Below, piece after piece: positions 42,586-51,558 of a stretch of DNA of 64,000 bases; within the stretch, counting starts at the first letter, position 1; each line of letters starts with the position of its first letter. The position numbers were made by a program, and so were the translations under genes. Below the pieces are notes generated by a model that worked only from the letters and a program-made list of their open reading frames with translations, was not told the origin of the DNA and ran no database searches. The stretch is from Pedococcus sp031456495 (GTDB taxonomy: Bacteria; Actinomycetota; Actinomycetes; Actinomycetales; Dermatophilaceae): contig NZ_JAVDUW010000003.1 of NCBI RefSeq assembly GCF_031456495.1, forward strand, positions 310,001 to 374,000, written 5' to 3'.

Positions 42586-43134
42586 TCAGGCGTGCTGGTG
42601 GGCGGTGGCGTGCTGGTCGTGCTGGTCCTCGTCGTGCGGGTGGTGATGTGCGTGGTCGTGGCTGTGCGGTTCCGGCTCGAGGGCGGAGCCCGCCACGACG
42701 CGGGCGGTCTCGACCGACGCCCAGGCGTCCGCGTCGAGGATCGACAGCGAGGCGGGAAAGAGGCCGTCCTGCTCCTTGAGGATGTGGTCGCGCAGGCGCT
42801 CCATGGCCGCCAGGAGCTCGGCCGGCCACCGCGGGTCCGGCGGAGTGCCGTGCGCCGCGCGGACGAGCACCGCCTCGATCTCGCGGTGCTCGCGCTCCAG
42901 CCCGGCGACGTGGCCGGGGAACTCGGGCGCGAGGTGTGGGAACAGCCCGTGCTCCTCGACCTCGGTGTGCGGCCGGAGGATCCGCGCGATCCGCCGCGCC
43001 ATGGCCGCGGCGCCGTCGACGTCACCGTCCCGCACGCACACCCGGACCCGGGCGATCTCGGCGACGACGGCGTCGTGCTCGCGGGTGAGCTCGGCGATGG
43101 CCGCGATGTCCTGGCAGCCGCAGTACTCACACAC
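42586..43134 (-). CDS. Hemerythrin-like (HHE) protein with Cys-rich start and His-rich tail
   Basis: 182 residues from GTG 43134, overlapping narK by 8 bp. Starts VCEYCGCQ (three Cys in six residues). Hemerythrin four-helix bundle with ligands REHDAVV, HTEVEEHGLFPHL, EREHREIEAVL and LRDHILKEQDGLFP. C-terminus PHSHDHAHHHPHDEDQHDQH is a metal-binding-like tail. May sense or scavenge O2 or NO at the nitrate reductase. Between narK and narG in one transcript. Confidence 0.9.
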   Translation of the reverse strand: MCEYCGCQDIAAIAELTREHDAVVAEIARVRVCVRDGDVDGAAAMARRIARILRPHTEVEEHGLFPHLAPEFPGHVAGLEREHREIEAVLVRAAHGTPPDPRWPAELLAAMERLRDHILKEQDGLFPASLSILDADAWASVETARVVAGSALEPEPHSHDHAHHHPHDEDQHDQHATAHQHA

Positions 43135-44392
43135 TGGCGGCCCGCACTCCCTTGCGGCGGGCGGTGCCACGCACCAGGGTCAGGGTCAGCAGCAGGCAGC
43201 CGACGGCGACCAGGGCGAGCAGGACCAGGCCGATGCCGTAGGACCCGGTGCTGTCGTAGACGCTGCTCATGACCAGCGGCGGGACGAAGCCGCCGAGGCC
43301 ACCTGCGGCACCCACCAGCCCGGTCACCGAGCCGACCTGCGCGGCCGGCGCGGTCCGGGCGACGAGGGCGAAGGTCGCGCCGCTGCCGGCCCCGAGCGCC
43401 GCCGCCATGACGAGGAACGCGGCCGTGCCCACCGGGGCGAGGTCCGGGGTGGCCGCCTGGACGGCCGCACCCGCGGCGACGACCCCGAAGACGCCCGCGA
43501 GGACGGGCACCGCGCCGAACCGGTCGGCGAGCCAGCCGCCCACCGGCCGCATCACGACGGCCACGAGGACGAAACCGGCCATGCGGTTGGCCGCGTCCGC
43601 CTGCTCGAGCCCGTATGCCGTCTTGAGGTAGGCGGGCAGGTACACCGAGAAGGCGACGTACCCGCCGAAGGCGACGGCGTAGAGGATGCACGCCTGCCAG
43701 GCGATCGGCAGGCGGGCCGCCGCCGCGAGCCGGGTCCCGACGCCGGTCGTCGGGACCACGCGGCCGGGTGCGTCGCGCAGCAGGAGCCACGCCACGACGG
43801 CATACACCGCAAGGGCGGCCGCGGTGATGAGGAAGGGGGCGGCCTCACCCACCCCCTTGACCAGCTTGACCGTCGTGAGCGCGCTGATCGCGGTGCCGCC
43901 CATGCCCGCCCCGAAGACCCCGATGGCGAAGCCACGCCGCTCCGGCGGGAACCAGGCATTCACGAACGGGACCCCGATGGCGAACGTGGTGCCACCGATG
44001 CCGAGGAAGAACCCGCCGACGAGCAGCCCGGCGAACGAGTGCTGCCCGGCAAGGCCGAGGTACAGGACGGGCACGATGGTCGCGACCGACACCACCGGGA
44101 ACATCAGCCGGCCACCGAGCCGGTCGGTGAGCGCGCCCACCGGGATGCGCCCGAGCGAGCCCACGATGACGGGGACCGCCACGAGCAGCGCCTGCTGTCC
44201 CGAGCTGAGCGCCAGGACGTCCTTGAAGCGTGGGCCGAGGGGGCTCAGCAGCGCCCAGGCCCAGAAGTTCACCGCGAAGCCGACCGTGGCGAGGACGAGC
44301 ATCCGGGCCGCGAGGCGCTGGTTCGGTGGCACGGGTGCGACCCCCTTGTCCAACCTGCCGTCGAGTGCGGAGCCTGCGGAGCGTTCTGTCAT
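43127..44392 (-). CDS. narK: Nitrate/nitrite transporter NarK
   Basis: 421 residues, 12 membrane spans, MFS. Nitrate signature GGTTFAIGVPFVNAWFPPERRGFAIGVFGAGMGGTAI and its partner GSVTGLVGAAGGLGGFVPPL are present, with the substrate Arg residues in RIPVGALTDRLGG and RPVGGWLADRFG. First gene of the narK-hemerythrin-narGHJI-cupin run. Box 13 is 99 bp upstream. Confidence 0.94.
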   Translation of the reverse strand: MTERSAGSALDGRLDKGVAPVPPNQRLAARMLVLATVGFAVNFWAWALLSPLGPRFKDVLALSSGQQALLVAVPVIVGSLGRIPVGALTDRLGGRLMFPVVSVATIVPVLYLGLAGQHSFAGLLVGGFFLGIGGTTFAIGVPFVNAWFPPERRGFAIGVFGAGMGGTAISALTTVKLVKGVGEAAPFLITAAALAVYAVVAWLLLRDAPGRVVPTTGVGTRLAAAARLPIAWQACILYAVAFGGYVAFSVYLPAYLKTAYGLEQADAANRMAGFVLVAVVMRPVGGWLADRFGAVPVLAGVFGVVAAGAAVQAATPDLAPVGTAAFLVMAAALGAGSGATFALVARTAPAAQVGSVTGLVGAAGGLGGFVPPLVMSSVYDSTGSYGIGLVLLALVAVGCLLLTLTLVRGTARRKGVRAASV

Positions 44393-44490
44393 GGAGTCCT
44401 ACCAGAGTGGGGGCTGTCGAGCGAGGGGAGCCTGGAGCGGGCGCGCTTCGCGCACCCAGAAGGGTGGCGTCTGCCCGGTGCCGCCGAAAA

Positions 44491-44504
44491 GGGACCTTCG
44501 GCCC
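44491..44504. promoter_or_regulatory. DosR-like box 13
   Basis: GGGACCTTCGGCCC between the divergent narK (99 bp) and Rv2004c-like gene (95 bp); near the midpoint, so it could serve both. Confidence 0.75.
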
Positions 44505-44598
44505 GGTTCCCGGACGATCCACCCCGAGAGGCTGGTGGTGCCGCGAGACCGCTCCGGACGTGCCCTCCGGGCCGGCCGGTCCGGCGAGGAGGTGCGAC

Positions 44599-46113
44599 GT
44601 GGGGAGCGAGCAGGCACCCGCGAACGTGGCCCCTGCCCGGGGTGGCTGGGGGGCGGACGTGAGGGAGACCCACTCGGCCGTCGTGGTGCTGCTCGGCGAC
44701 CGGGCGTACAAGGTGAAGAAGCCGGTGGACCTCGGGTTCCTCGACTTCACCACCCTGGCCTCGCGCAGGGCGGCGGTCTCCCGTGAGCTGAAGCTCAACC
44801 GCAGGACGGCGCCCGACGTCTACCTCGGCACGCTGGAGGTCCGCGACCCCGACGGCACGGTCTGCGACCACCTCCTGGTGATGCGGCGCATGCCCGAGGA
44901 CCGGCGCCTGGCCACGCTGGTGCGGGCCGGCGTCGACGTCGCGGTGCCGCTGCGCCAGCTCGCCCGAGACCTGGCCGCCTTCCACTCGACGGCGCGCAGC
45001 GGGCCCGCCGTCGACGCGTGCGGCACGCCGGACGCCCTGCGGGGCCGGTGGGTGGACAACGTCCGTGGGCTGCGCGACCACCCCGTCGACACGGTGCCGC
45101 CGGAGCTCCTCGACCGCGTCGAGCAGCTGGCGCTCGAGTTCGTGGCAGGGCGAGAGCCGTTGCTGCAGAGCAGGATCCACGCGGGCCTGGTACGCGACGG
45201 CCACGGCGACCTGCTCGCCGACGACGTGTTCTGCCTCGAGGACGGGCCGAGGGCCCTGGACTGCCTCGACTTCGCCGACGAGCTGCGCTGGATGGACGTG
45301 CTCGACGACGCGGCCTGTCTCGCGACCGACCTCGAGCGGCTCGGGGACCCCGGCGCGGGGCAGCAGTTCCTCCACGACTACGAGGAGTTCTCGGGCCGGC
45401 GCCAGCCGCCCGCGCTGCGCCACCACTACACGGCCTACCGCGCCGTCATGCGGGCCAAGGTGGCGACGATCAGGGCCGGCGCCCAGGACCAGCCCTCGGG
45501 CGCCGACGCGGACGAGGGGCGACAGCTGATCGACATCGGGCTCGCCCACCTGCTGCGGGGGCGCGTGCGGCTGGTGCTCGTCGGCGGTGGCCCCGGATCG
45601 GGGAAGTCCACGCTGTCCTCCGGGCTCGCGGACCGGCTCGGCGCGGTCCTCATGGCCAGCGACCCCGAGCGCAAGGCCCTCATGGGCTTGGACCCCACGG
45701 CGCACGCCCCGGCCGCGTTCGGCGAGGGCATCTACACGCGCGAGGCGACGGAGCGCACGTATGCGTCGCTGGCTCACCGCGCGAGGGTGCTGCTCGGCCT
45801 CGGGGAGACCGTGGTGGTCGACGCGTCCTTCTCCTCCGTCGCCCAGCGCGACCTCTTCCGGCGGGTCGGCGAGGCCACGTCGACGCCGGTCGCGGCGTTG
45901 GTCTGCACGGCCACGCCCGAGGAGCTGGAACGCAGGCTGCTCCGGCGCGCGGACGTGCCGGACGAGCACAGCGACGCCGACCTGGCGATCGGCCGACGGC
46001 TCACGGCTGCCGCCGACCCGTGGCCCGAGGCGGTGGAGGTGCCGACGGGGGAGGGCTCGAAGGCCGAGACGCTGGAGCGGGCCCTGCGGTCCCTCGAGAC
46101 GTCCGCCCCGTGA
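44599..46113 (+). CDS. Bifunctional APH-like/P-loop ATPase protein (Rv2004c-like)
   Basis: 504 residues from GTG 44599 with GGCGAGGAGG upstream. N-terminal half is aminoglycoside-phosphotransferase-like (YKVKKPVDLGFLDFTT, GHGDLLADDVFCLEDGPRALDCLDFADELRW); C-terminal half starts with Walker A GGGPGSGKSTLSSGL (about residue 329) and resembles small-molecule kinases. The same fusion is Rv2004c, a DosR-regulon gene. Substrate unknown. Confidence 0.88.
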   Translation: MGSEQAPANVAPARGGWGADVRETHSAVVVLLGDRAYKVKKPVDLGFLDFTTLASRRAAVSRELKLNRRTAPDVYLGTLEVRDPDGTVCDHLLVMRRMPEDRRLATLVRAGVDVAVPLRQLARDLAAFHSTARSGPAVDACGTPDALRGRWVDNVRGLRDHPVDTVPPELLDRVEQLALEFVAGREPLLQSRIHAGLVRDGHGDLLADDVFCLEDGPRALDCLDFADELRWMDVLDDAACLATDLERLGDPGAGQQFLHDYEEFSGRRQPPALRHHYTAYRAVMRAKVATIRAGAQDQPSGADADEGRQLIDIGLAHLLRGRVRLVLVGGGPGSGKSTLSSGLADRLGAVLMASDPERKALMGLDPTAHAPAAFGEGIYTREATERTYASLAHRARVLLGLGETVVVDASFSSVAQRDLFRRVGEATSTPVAALVCTATPEELERRLLRRADVPDEHSDADLAIGRRLTAAADPWPEAVEVPTGEGSKAETLERALRSLETSAP

Positions 46114-46133
46114 CCGTCGCCACTCCCGCCCGA

Positions 46134-46195
46134 GAAGTGCCCAGTCTTCCTCAGCCGGGGGAACCTTCCACGGCACCGCGGAGATGGGGCACTTC
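46134..46195. terminator. Inverted repeat between convergent genes
   Basis: GAAGTGCCC (46134-46142) and GGGCACTTC (46187-46195), perfect 9-bp arms with a 44-base middle; extends imperfectly on both sides. Lies between the Rv2004c-like stop (46113) and the ppdK stop (46231). Confidence 0.5.
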
Positions 46196-46230
46196 TTCGA
46201 GGGCTGGGATGGGGTCCCCGCACCGAGGGC

Positions 46231-48957
46231 TCAGCGGCTGTCGCTGGCCGTGACGCCCTGCTGGAGGACCGCCGCCCGGCCGACCTCGAGCCGCGCCACC
46301 GGAACCCGTGGCGGCGAGCACGACACGTAGTCGACGCCGCAGCCCGTGAGGAATCGGATCGAGGCGGGGTCGCCGGCGTGCTCGCCGCAGACACCGAGCT
46401 CGAGCCCGGGCCGGGCCGCACGCCCGCGCTCCACGGCGATGCGCACCAGCTCGCCCACACCGCGCTGGTCCAGGGTGACGAACGGGTCCTCGGGCAGCAG
46501 GCCGCTGGTCGCGTAGCTGGTGAGGAAGCTCGCCTGCGCGTCGTCACGGGACATGCCCCAGGTGGTCTGGGTGAGGTCGTTGGTGCCGAAGGAGAAGAAC
46601 TCCGCCAGCCCGGCGAGGTCACCGGCGGTGAGGGCCGCACGGGGCAGCTCGATCATGACCCCGACGCGCGGTGCCGGACGGTCCGAGCCGAGGTCGCGCG
46701 CTGTCTGGTCGGCGACCTCGAGGATGTGCTCGCGGGCAGCGGCGAGCTCGGCCACGTCGCTGACCAGGGGCACCATCACCTCGGGACGCGGGTCGAGGCC
46801 CTCGTGGGCCAGTCGCGCGGCGGCGGTGACGAGCGCACGGACGTGCGCGTCGACGAGCTCGGGGTGGACCGTCAGCAGCCGCACGCCGCGCAGGCCGAGC
46901 ATGGGGTTCGCCTCGGCCCAGCGGCGGGTGGCAGCCAGGCGGGTGTGCAGGGCGGCGGGGACTGGCCGACCGGACGCCTCGAGACGGGCCACCTCGACCG
47001 CGAGGTCCTCGGGGTCCGGCAGGAACTCGTGCAGCGGCGGGTCGAGGAGCCGGACGACGACGGGCAGCCCGTCCATGGCCCGGAGCAGCTCGGTGAAGTC
47101 GGCGAGCGCCAGCGCCTCGATCCGGGCGAGGGCAGCGTCCGCGTCGTGGCCGAGGACGACGTGCTCGACCAGCTCGCGCCGGTCACCCAGGAGCATGTGC
47201 TCCGTGCGGCACAGGCCGATGCCCGTGGCGCCTGCCGTTCGTGCCTGCGCTGCCTCCGGCGCGGTCTCTGCGTTGACCCGCACGGCCACCGTGGCCCGCT
47301 CGTCAGCGTGCGCGAGCAGGCGGCGCACGGCACGCAGCACGACCTCGTCGTCGGTCGTCCCCGCGCTGGACGGGCTCTCGGACGAGGTGGTGCCACCGGT
47401 CGCCAGCCCCCCGGCGACCGGGCTGGGTCGCACGGCCAGCGCACCGGCATACACACGGCCCGAGGTGCCGTCGACGGAGACGGGGTCGCCCTCGCGGACG
47501 ACGTGCCCGGAGGGGGTGCGCGCCTCGCGCGCCGCCTCGTCCACGACGAGGTCGGAGACGCCGGTGACGCAGGTGCGCCCGAAGCCACGGGCGACCACGG
47601 CGGCGTGCGAGGCCAGGCCGCCGTGGGCGGTCACGACGGCGACGGAGGCGAGGATGCCGTCGAGGTCCTCGGCGCTGGTCTCGGTGCGGAAGAGCACGAC
47701 GTCCTCGCCTGCCGCGCGACGCGCCACCGCGGTCTGCGAGTCGAACACCGCAGCACCGGCCCCGGCTCCCGGGCTGGCCGGCAACCCGGTCACCAGCGGC
47801 GAGGTGCCCTCGGGGACGTCGAACCGGGCGTGCAGCAGCGACTCGAGCTGGTGCCCCTCGACCCGGACGAGGGCCTCGTCCTCGGAGATCAGCCCCTCCT
47901 CGGCCATGTCCGCGGCCATGACGAAGGCCGCTGCGGGGCTGCGCTTGCCGACGCGGGTCTGCAGCATCCACAGGTGGCCGTCCTCGACGGTGAACTCGAC
48001 GTCGCACAGGTCGCGGTAGTGCTTCTCGAGCGTCGAGAGGTGCGACAGCAGCTCGCGGTGGGCGGTCGGCTCGAGGTCGGCGAGGCGGGCCAGGGGGACG
48101 GTCGCCCGGCTGCCGTTGACGACGTCCTCGCCCTGGGCGTCGGCGAGGTAGTCGCCGTAGGGGGTGGCATCGCCCGTCGCGGGGTTTCGGCTGAAGCAGA
48201 CGCCGGATCCGGAGCGCGGACCGGTGTTGCCGTAGACCATCTGCATCACCGTGACCGCCGTGCCGAGGTCGTCGGGTATGCCCTCGTGGCTCCTGTAGAG
48301 CCGTGCACGAGGACTGTTCCACGACCTGAAGACGGCGTCGATCGAGCTCGTCAGCTGCAGCCACGGGTCCTGCGGCAGGTCCTGGCCCATCTCCGCGACG
48401 AGGGCCCGCCGGTGTCGACGCACGAGTGCCTGCAGGCCCTCGGCGTCGAGCTCTGCGGTCGAGGCCACCCCGCGGGCCGTGAGCACCTCCGCTCGCGCGG
48501 CGTCGAACAGCGTCGCGGGGGCATCGAGCACCGTCCGGCCGTACATCTCGACGAGGCGCCGGTAGCAGTCCCAGACGAACCGCGGGTCCCGACGCCGGAC
48601 GAGCTGCTCCACGACGACGTCGGTGAGCCCCACGTCCAGGACGGTCTCCATCATCCCGGGCATCGAGAACCGCGCACCGGAGCGGACGGACACCAGCAGG
48701 GGCTGGTCGCCCTCGCCGAACGCGCGCCCGGTGGAGCGCTCGAGCCCGACCACCGCTGCCCGCACCAGGCCGTCGAGCTCCTCGGGGCTCCGGCCCGTGC
48801 GCAGGTAGGCCCGGCACGCCTCCGTCGTGATCGTGAACCCGTGCGGGACCGGCAGGCCCAGCCGCGTCATCTCGGCGAGGTTGGCGCCCTTGCCCCCGAG
48901 GAGGTCGGCCATGCCTCGTTCTCCGTGCGTGAAGGGGACGAGCAGCGGTGTGGTCAT
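46231..48957 (-). CDS. ppdK: Pyruvate, phosphate dikinase
   Basis: 908 residues, full length. N-terminal ATP-grasp part (LLGGKGANLAEMTRLGLPVPHGFTITTEAC, SVRSGARFSMPGMMETVLDVGL), swivelling His domain TAHGGLASHAAVVARG (His near 451), and PEP/pyruvate TIM barrel ending in GVCGEHAGDP with the catalytic Cys. Interconverts pyruvate and PEP with ATP, phosphate, AMP and PPi. Box 14 is 36 bp upstream, shared with the divergent USP. Confidence 0.96.
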   Translation of the reverse strand: MTTPLLVPFTHGERGMADLLGGKGANLAEMTRLGLPVPHGFTITTEACRAYLRTGRSPEELDGLVRAAVVGLERSTGRAFGEGDQPLLVSVRSGARFSMPGMMETVLDVGLTDVVVEQLVRRRDPRFVWDCYRRLVEMYGRTVLDAPATLFDAARAEVLTARGVASTAELDAEGLQALVRRHRRALVAEMGQDLPQDPWLQLTSSIDAVFRSWNSPRARLYRSHEGIPDDLGTAVTVMQMVYGNTGPRSGSGVCFSRNPATGDATPYGDYLADAQGEDVVNGSRATVPLARLADLEPTAHRELLSHLSTLEKHYRDLCDVEFTVEDGHLWMLQTRVGKRSPAAAFVMAADMAEEGLISEDEALVRVEGHQLESLLHARFDVPEGTSPLVTGLPASPGAGAGAAVFDSQTAVARRAAGEDVVLFRTETSAEDLDGILASVAVVTAHGGLASHAAVVARGFGRTCVTGVSDLVVDEAAREARTPSGHVVREGDPVSVDGTSGRVYAGALAVRPSPVAGGLATGGTTSSESPSSAGTTDDEVVLRAVRRLLAHADERATVAVRVNAETAPEAAQARTAGATGIGLCRTEHMLLGDRRELVEHVVLGHDADAALARIEALALADFTELLRAMDGLPVVVRLLDPPLHEFLPDPEDLAVEVARLEASGRPVPAALHTRLAATRRWAEANPMLGLRGVRLLTVHPELVDAHVRALVTAAARLAHEGLDPRPEVMVPLVSDVAELAAAREHILEVADQTARDLGSDRPAPRVGVMIELPRAALTAGDLAGLAEFFSFGTNDLTQTTWGMSRDDAQASFLTSYATSGLLPEDPFVTLDQRGVGELVRIAVERGRAARPGLELGVCGEHAGDPASIRFLTGCGVDYVSCSPPRVPVARLEVGRAAVLQQGVTASDSR

Positions 48958-48992
48958 GTCGCGATCGTCCCGGCGGGCGGAGGGGCTCGACA

Positions 48993-49006
48993 GGGACCTT
49001 GGGCCC
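48993..49006. promoter_or_regulatory. DosR-like box 14
   Basis: GGGACCTTGGGCCC between ppdK (36 bp) and the USP at 49074 (68 bp). A related palindrome with a wider centre, GGGACCGACAGGTCCC, lies at 49037-49052. Confidence 0.75.
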
Positions 49007-49073
49007 TGACGACGCGAGCGCCGGCTCGGCCACCGTGGGACCGACAGGTCCCTCCAACCGACAGCGGGAAGAC

Positions 49074-49961
49074 ATGACAGGCATGCAGCAGCCGGCAGTG
49101 GTCGTCGGGAGCGACGGCTCCTGGGAGTCGCAGGCGGCCGTGCGGGCGGCGACCCGGCTCGCGGCCCTGCACGGGGAGTCCCTCGTCGTCGTCGCCGTCT
49201 CGCGCCCCCACGACAGCAGCCTCGGCGGTCACCGGTCGGCACAGGACGCGGCCCGCGGCCGCGGCGTGGCCACGGCGACCCAGGCGGTCGAGCTCGCGCA
49301 CGCGACCGATCCCACCGTCTCCGTCGAGGCCGTGGTGCTGACGGACCTCGAGGACCCGGTCCTGCGCTCCGTCGCGGCACGGGCCTCGCGCCTCGTGGTC
49401 GGGGGCCACGGCGCGGGCGGCCAGTCCGCCTTCTCGCTCGGGTCCGTGAGCGAGGGGCTCATGCGCCAGATCCCGCGCCCTGTGCTCGTGACGGCCACCA
49501 GCCGCGGCACCAGGAAGCTCAGGACCAGGACCGGCGCGGTCCCGGTGCCGAAGGTGCTGGTGGGCTTCCGCCCGGGCACCGACCCCGCCCACCTGCTCAG
49601 CCTGGCCGCCGAGGAGGCCGTCGTCCGCGGTGTCGTGCTGCGCGTGCTGACCAGCGTGCCGGGTCGCGGTGACGTCGCCGAGGTGCAGCACGCGGTGTGG
49701 GAGGCCATCCGGGCTGATGCGACGTGCGCCGACGTGGCCGCGGAGGTCGAGGTGGTCCGGGAGCCGCCCGAGGAGCTGCTGCACGGTGAACCTGAGGAGA
49801 CCGACCTGCTCGTCGTCGGGACCCGTGGCGGCGGGACGCTGGCCGGGCTCGTCCGGGGGTCCATCGCCCGCAGCGTCCTGGACGACCCACCGTGCGACGT
49901 CCTGGTGGTGCCCCCGTCCGTCCTGGCGGTGCCGACCCGGTCGCACGCCTCCACCGGCTGA
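49074..49961 (+). CDS. Tandem-domain universal stress protein
   Basis: 295 residues. VVVGSDGSWESQAAVRAATRLAAL opens domain 1; domain 2 (VPKVLVGFRPGTDPAHLLSLAAEEA) ends TDLLVVGTRGGGTLAGLVRGSIARSVLDDPPCDVLVV. It resembles the first USP at 441 over both domains (VGFRPG, LDDPPCDVLVV), so these two are likely paralogues by duplication. Divergent from ppdK across box 14. Confidence 0.92.
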   Translation: MTGMQQPAVVVGSDGSWESQAAVRAATRLAALHGESLVVVAVSRPHDSSLGGHRSAQDAARGRGVATATQAVELAHATDPTVSVEAVVLTDLEDPVLRSVAARASRLVVGGHGAGGQSAFSLGSVSEGLMRQIPRPVLVTATSRGTRKLRTRTGAVPVPKVLVGFRPGTDPAHLLSLAAEEAVVRGVVLRVLTSVPGRGDVAEVQHAVWEAIRADATCADVAAEVEVVREPPEELLHGEPEETDLLVVGTRGGGTLAGLVRGSIARSVLDDPPCDVLVVPPSVLAVPTRSHASTG

Positions 49962-50185
49962 CACCCGCCCGCCGCGGCGGGACCAGGCGCCGCGCCGCAC
50001 ATACGTGCGCGTATGCCGTGTGAGCCGAGTTGCTGAGGGCGGCACAAGGCTGGGCAACCCGAGTGTGCTCCACTGCCTCGACAAGAGGTCCCGGCGCAGC
50101 GTTGTGGCCAAACCTGCAATGTCGGAGCTGTTCAGCGTGTTGGGCAACTGGCATTGATGAGGAACGACCTGTTAGCAACGACCTG
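49962..50185. other. Intergenic region with lower GC and a 14-bp tandem duplication
   Basis: Between convergent USP genes. It holds a perfect palindrome CCCGCCGCGGCGGG (49968-49981), a CATACG/CGTATG pair near 50000, and from about 50020 a 150-bp patch visibly richer in A+T than its surroundings. AACGACCTGTTAGC is repeated exactly at 50163-50176 and 50177-50190, the second copy including the TAA stop of the minus-strand USP. No convincing gene. Confidence 0.6.
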
Positions 50186-51142
50186 TTAGCCCCGACCGGT
50201 GCTTGCAGTGGTACTTGCCGAGCCGGCCGAGCCCTCGACCTGGCGTGAGCCGGCCTCGGGGTGGACGACGGCGACGGGGCAGTGCGCCTTGCGCAGGACC
50301 GTCGCCGACACCGAGCCCAGGACGGCGCTGGCGACCGGGCCGCGTCCGCGGGAGCCGACCACGAGCAGTCCGGCACCGGAGCTGAGCCTGACAAGCTCGG
50401 CCACGGCGTCCTGTTCCGTCACGTGCACGCGCACGTCGACGTCCGGGAACTCCTCGCGGAACCCGGCGATCGCCTCCGACGCGACCGCGCGCTCGTCCGC
50501 CTCGTCCCGGATGGGGTCGGCCGGCCACCACTCGGTGGACGGCGTCCTCACGTCGGGCTGCCAGGTGTGGACGGCGGTGACACCCACGCGCCGTCGGCGG
50601 GCCTCCTCGAACGCGAACCGCAGGGCCGGCGCGGAGACCTCGCTGCCGTCGACTCCGACGACCACCCGCGGGTCCGGGATCGTGGTCGAGGCCGCGTGGC
50701 GGACGACGACGACCGGTGCGTGGGCGTGCTCGGTCACCGCCTTGGACACCGAACCCAGCACCATCCCGCGCAGGGCTCCGAGCCCACGCGCGCCGAGGGC
50801 GAGGACCGCGGCGTGGCGCGACTCCTCCACCAGGGTGTGGGCAGGGTCAGCGCCAGGGACGACGCGCACCACGACCTCCAGCGAGGGGTGGGCCTGCCGG
50901 ACCCTCGCGCCGACCGCCTCGCAGCGCGAGTGCGGCAGGGTCAGCGGCGGGGTGTCTCCGTAGACGTGGGGGTTGTCGGTGTCCGAGACCACGACAGCCG
51001 GCAACGCGGTGGGAGGCGCCACGTGGACCAGCTCGAGGGCGCAGCCGCGCAACTCGGCCTCTGCGGCACCCCAGTCGACCGCCAGCTCGCTGGTGGCCGA
51101 GAGGTCCAGGCCGACCACGACCGGGGCCGGGGCGGCGTTCAC
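50186..51142 (-). CDS. Tandem-domain universal stress protein
   Basis: 318 residues from a GTG that overlaps the single-domain USP stop. PVVVGLDLSATSELAVDWGA and RVVVGVDGSEVSAPALRFAF open the domains; loops LGARGLGALRGMVLGSVS and VVGSRGRGPVASAVLGSVS are intact. Ends in a Ser/Gly/Thr tail with TAA, a rare stop in this window, created in a local duplication. Third gene of a USP operon from box 15. Confidence 0.92.
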   Translation of the reverse strand: MNAAPAPVVVGLDLSATSELAVDWGAAEAELRGCALELVHVAPPTALPAVVVSDTDNPHVYGDTPPLTLPHSRCEAVGARVRQAHPSLEVVVRVVPGADPAHTLVEESRHAAVLALGARGLGALRGMVLGSVSKAVTEHAHAPVVVVRHAASTTIPDPRVVVGVDGSEVSAPALRFAFEEARRRRVGVTAVHTWQPDVRTPSTEWWPADPIRDEADERAVASEAIAGFREEFPDVDVRVHVTEQDAVAELVRLSSGAGLLVVGSRGRGPVASAVLGSVSATVLRKAHCPVAVVHPEAGSRQVEGSAGSASTTASTGRG

Positions 51143-51558
51143 GGGGTCACCTCGTGGACCGGGCAGGTGACGTGCTGGCGGCAGAGCGCGCCCACGACCC
51201 CGCCCTCCATGTCGGGGCCGATGACGAGCATCCGGGCCTCCGCGCAGCGGGCGACCAGGAGCTGTACGGGGTCACCCGTCGTGGACTCGAAGGTCGCGCG
51301 GGCGTGCGGTCCGGCCCTTCGCAGCGCCGCCATGGCCGCCGCGAACGTGGGCTGGTCGGCGTCGGAGCGCTCCTGGACGTCGAGCTTCTCGGGCAGCACG
51401 TGCACGAAGCGGACGGAGGCGCCGAGCTCGTGCGCCAGGCGTACGCCCGCCTCGGCGACGCGACGCGCAGACTCGTCGTTGGTGAGGGCGACGACGACCT
51501 CGGAGCCGGTGGCCGGGTCTGCCTCTCCAACGGAGGCGCGGTGGGCCGTGGAGGTCAT
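51139..51558 (-). CDS. Single-domain universal stress-like protein
   Basis: 139 residues; ATG overlaps the next gene upstream. EVVVALTNDESARRVAEAGVRLAHELGASVRFVHVLPEKLD, then DPVQLLVARCAEARMLVIGPDMEGGVVGALCRQHVTCPVHEV: Usp fold with a degenerate nucleotide loop (GPDMEGGVVGALC lacks the G-9x-G-S/T pattern), so ATP binding is doubtful. Sits between two tandem USPs. Confidence 0.82.
   Translation of the reverse strand: MTSTAHRASVGEADPATGSEVVVALTNDESARRVAEAGVRLAHELGASVRFVHVLPEKLDVQERSDADQPTFAAAMAALRRAGPHARATFESTTGDPVQLLVARCAEARMLVIGPDMEGGVVGALCRQHVTCPVHEVTP

Noticed and set aside
38945..42646. A 1233-codon open frame antisense to narG
   Set aside because: narG is unmistakable on the other strand; in DNA of this GC content antisense frames stay open because stop codons are rare. 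Its composition is Arg/Val/His/Gly-rich without any motif.
49968..49981. CCCGCCGCGGCGGG as a terminator
   Set aside because: A perfect palindrome without loop bases and without a U tract; kept only as part of the intergenic description.
50020..50180. Low-GC patch as a tRNA or transposase remnant
   Set aside because: No cloverleaf, CCA end or recognisable transposase residues in any frame.
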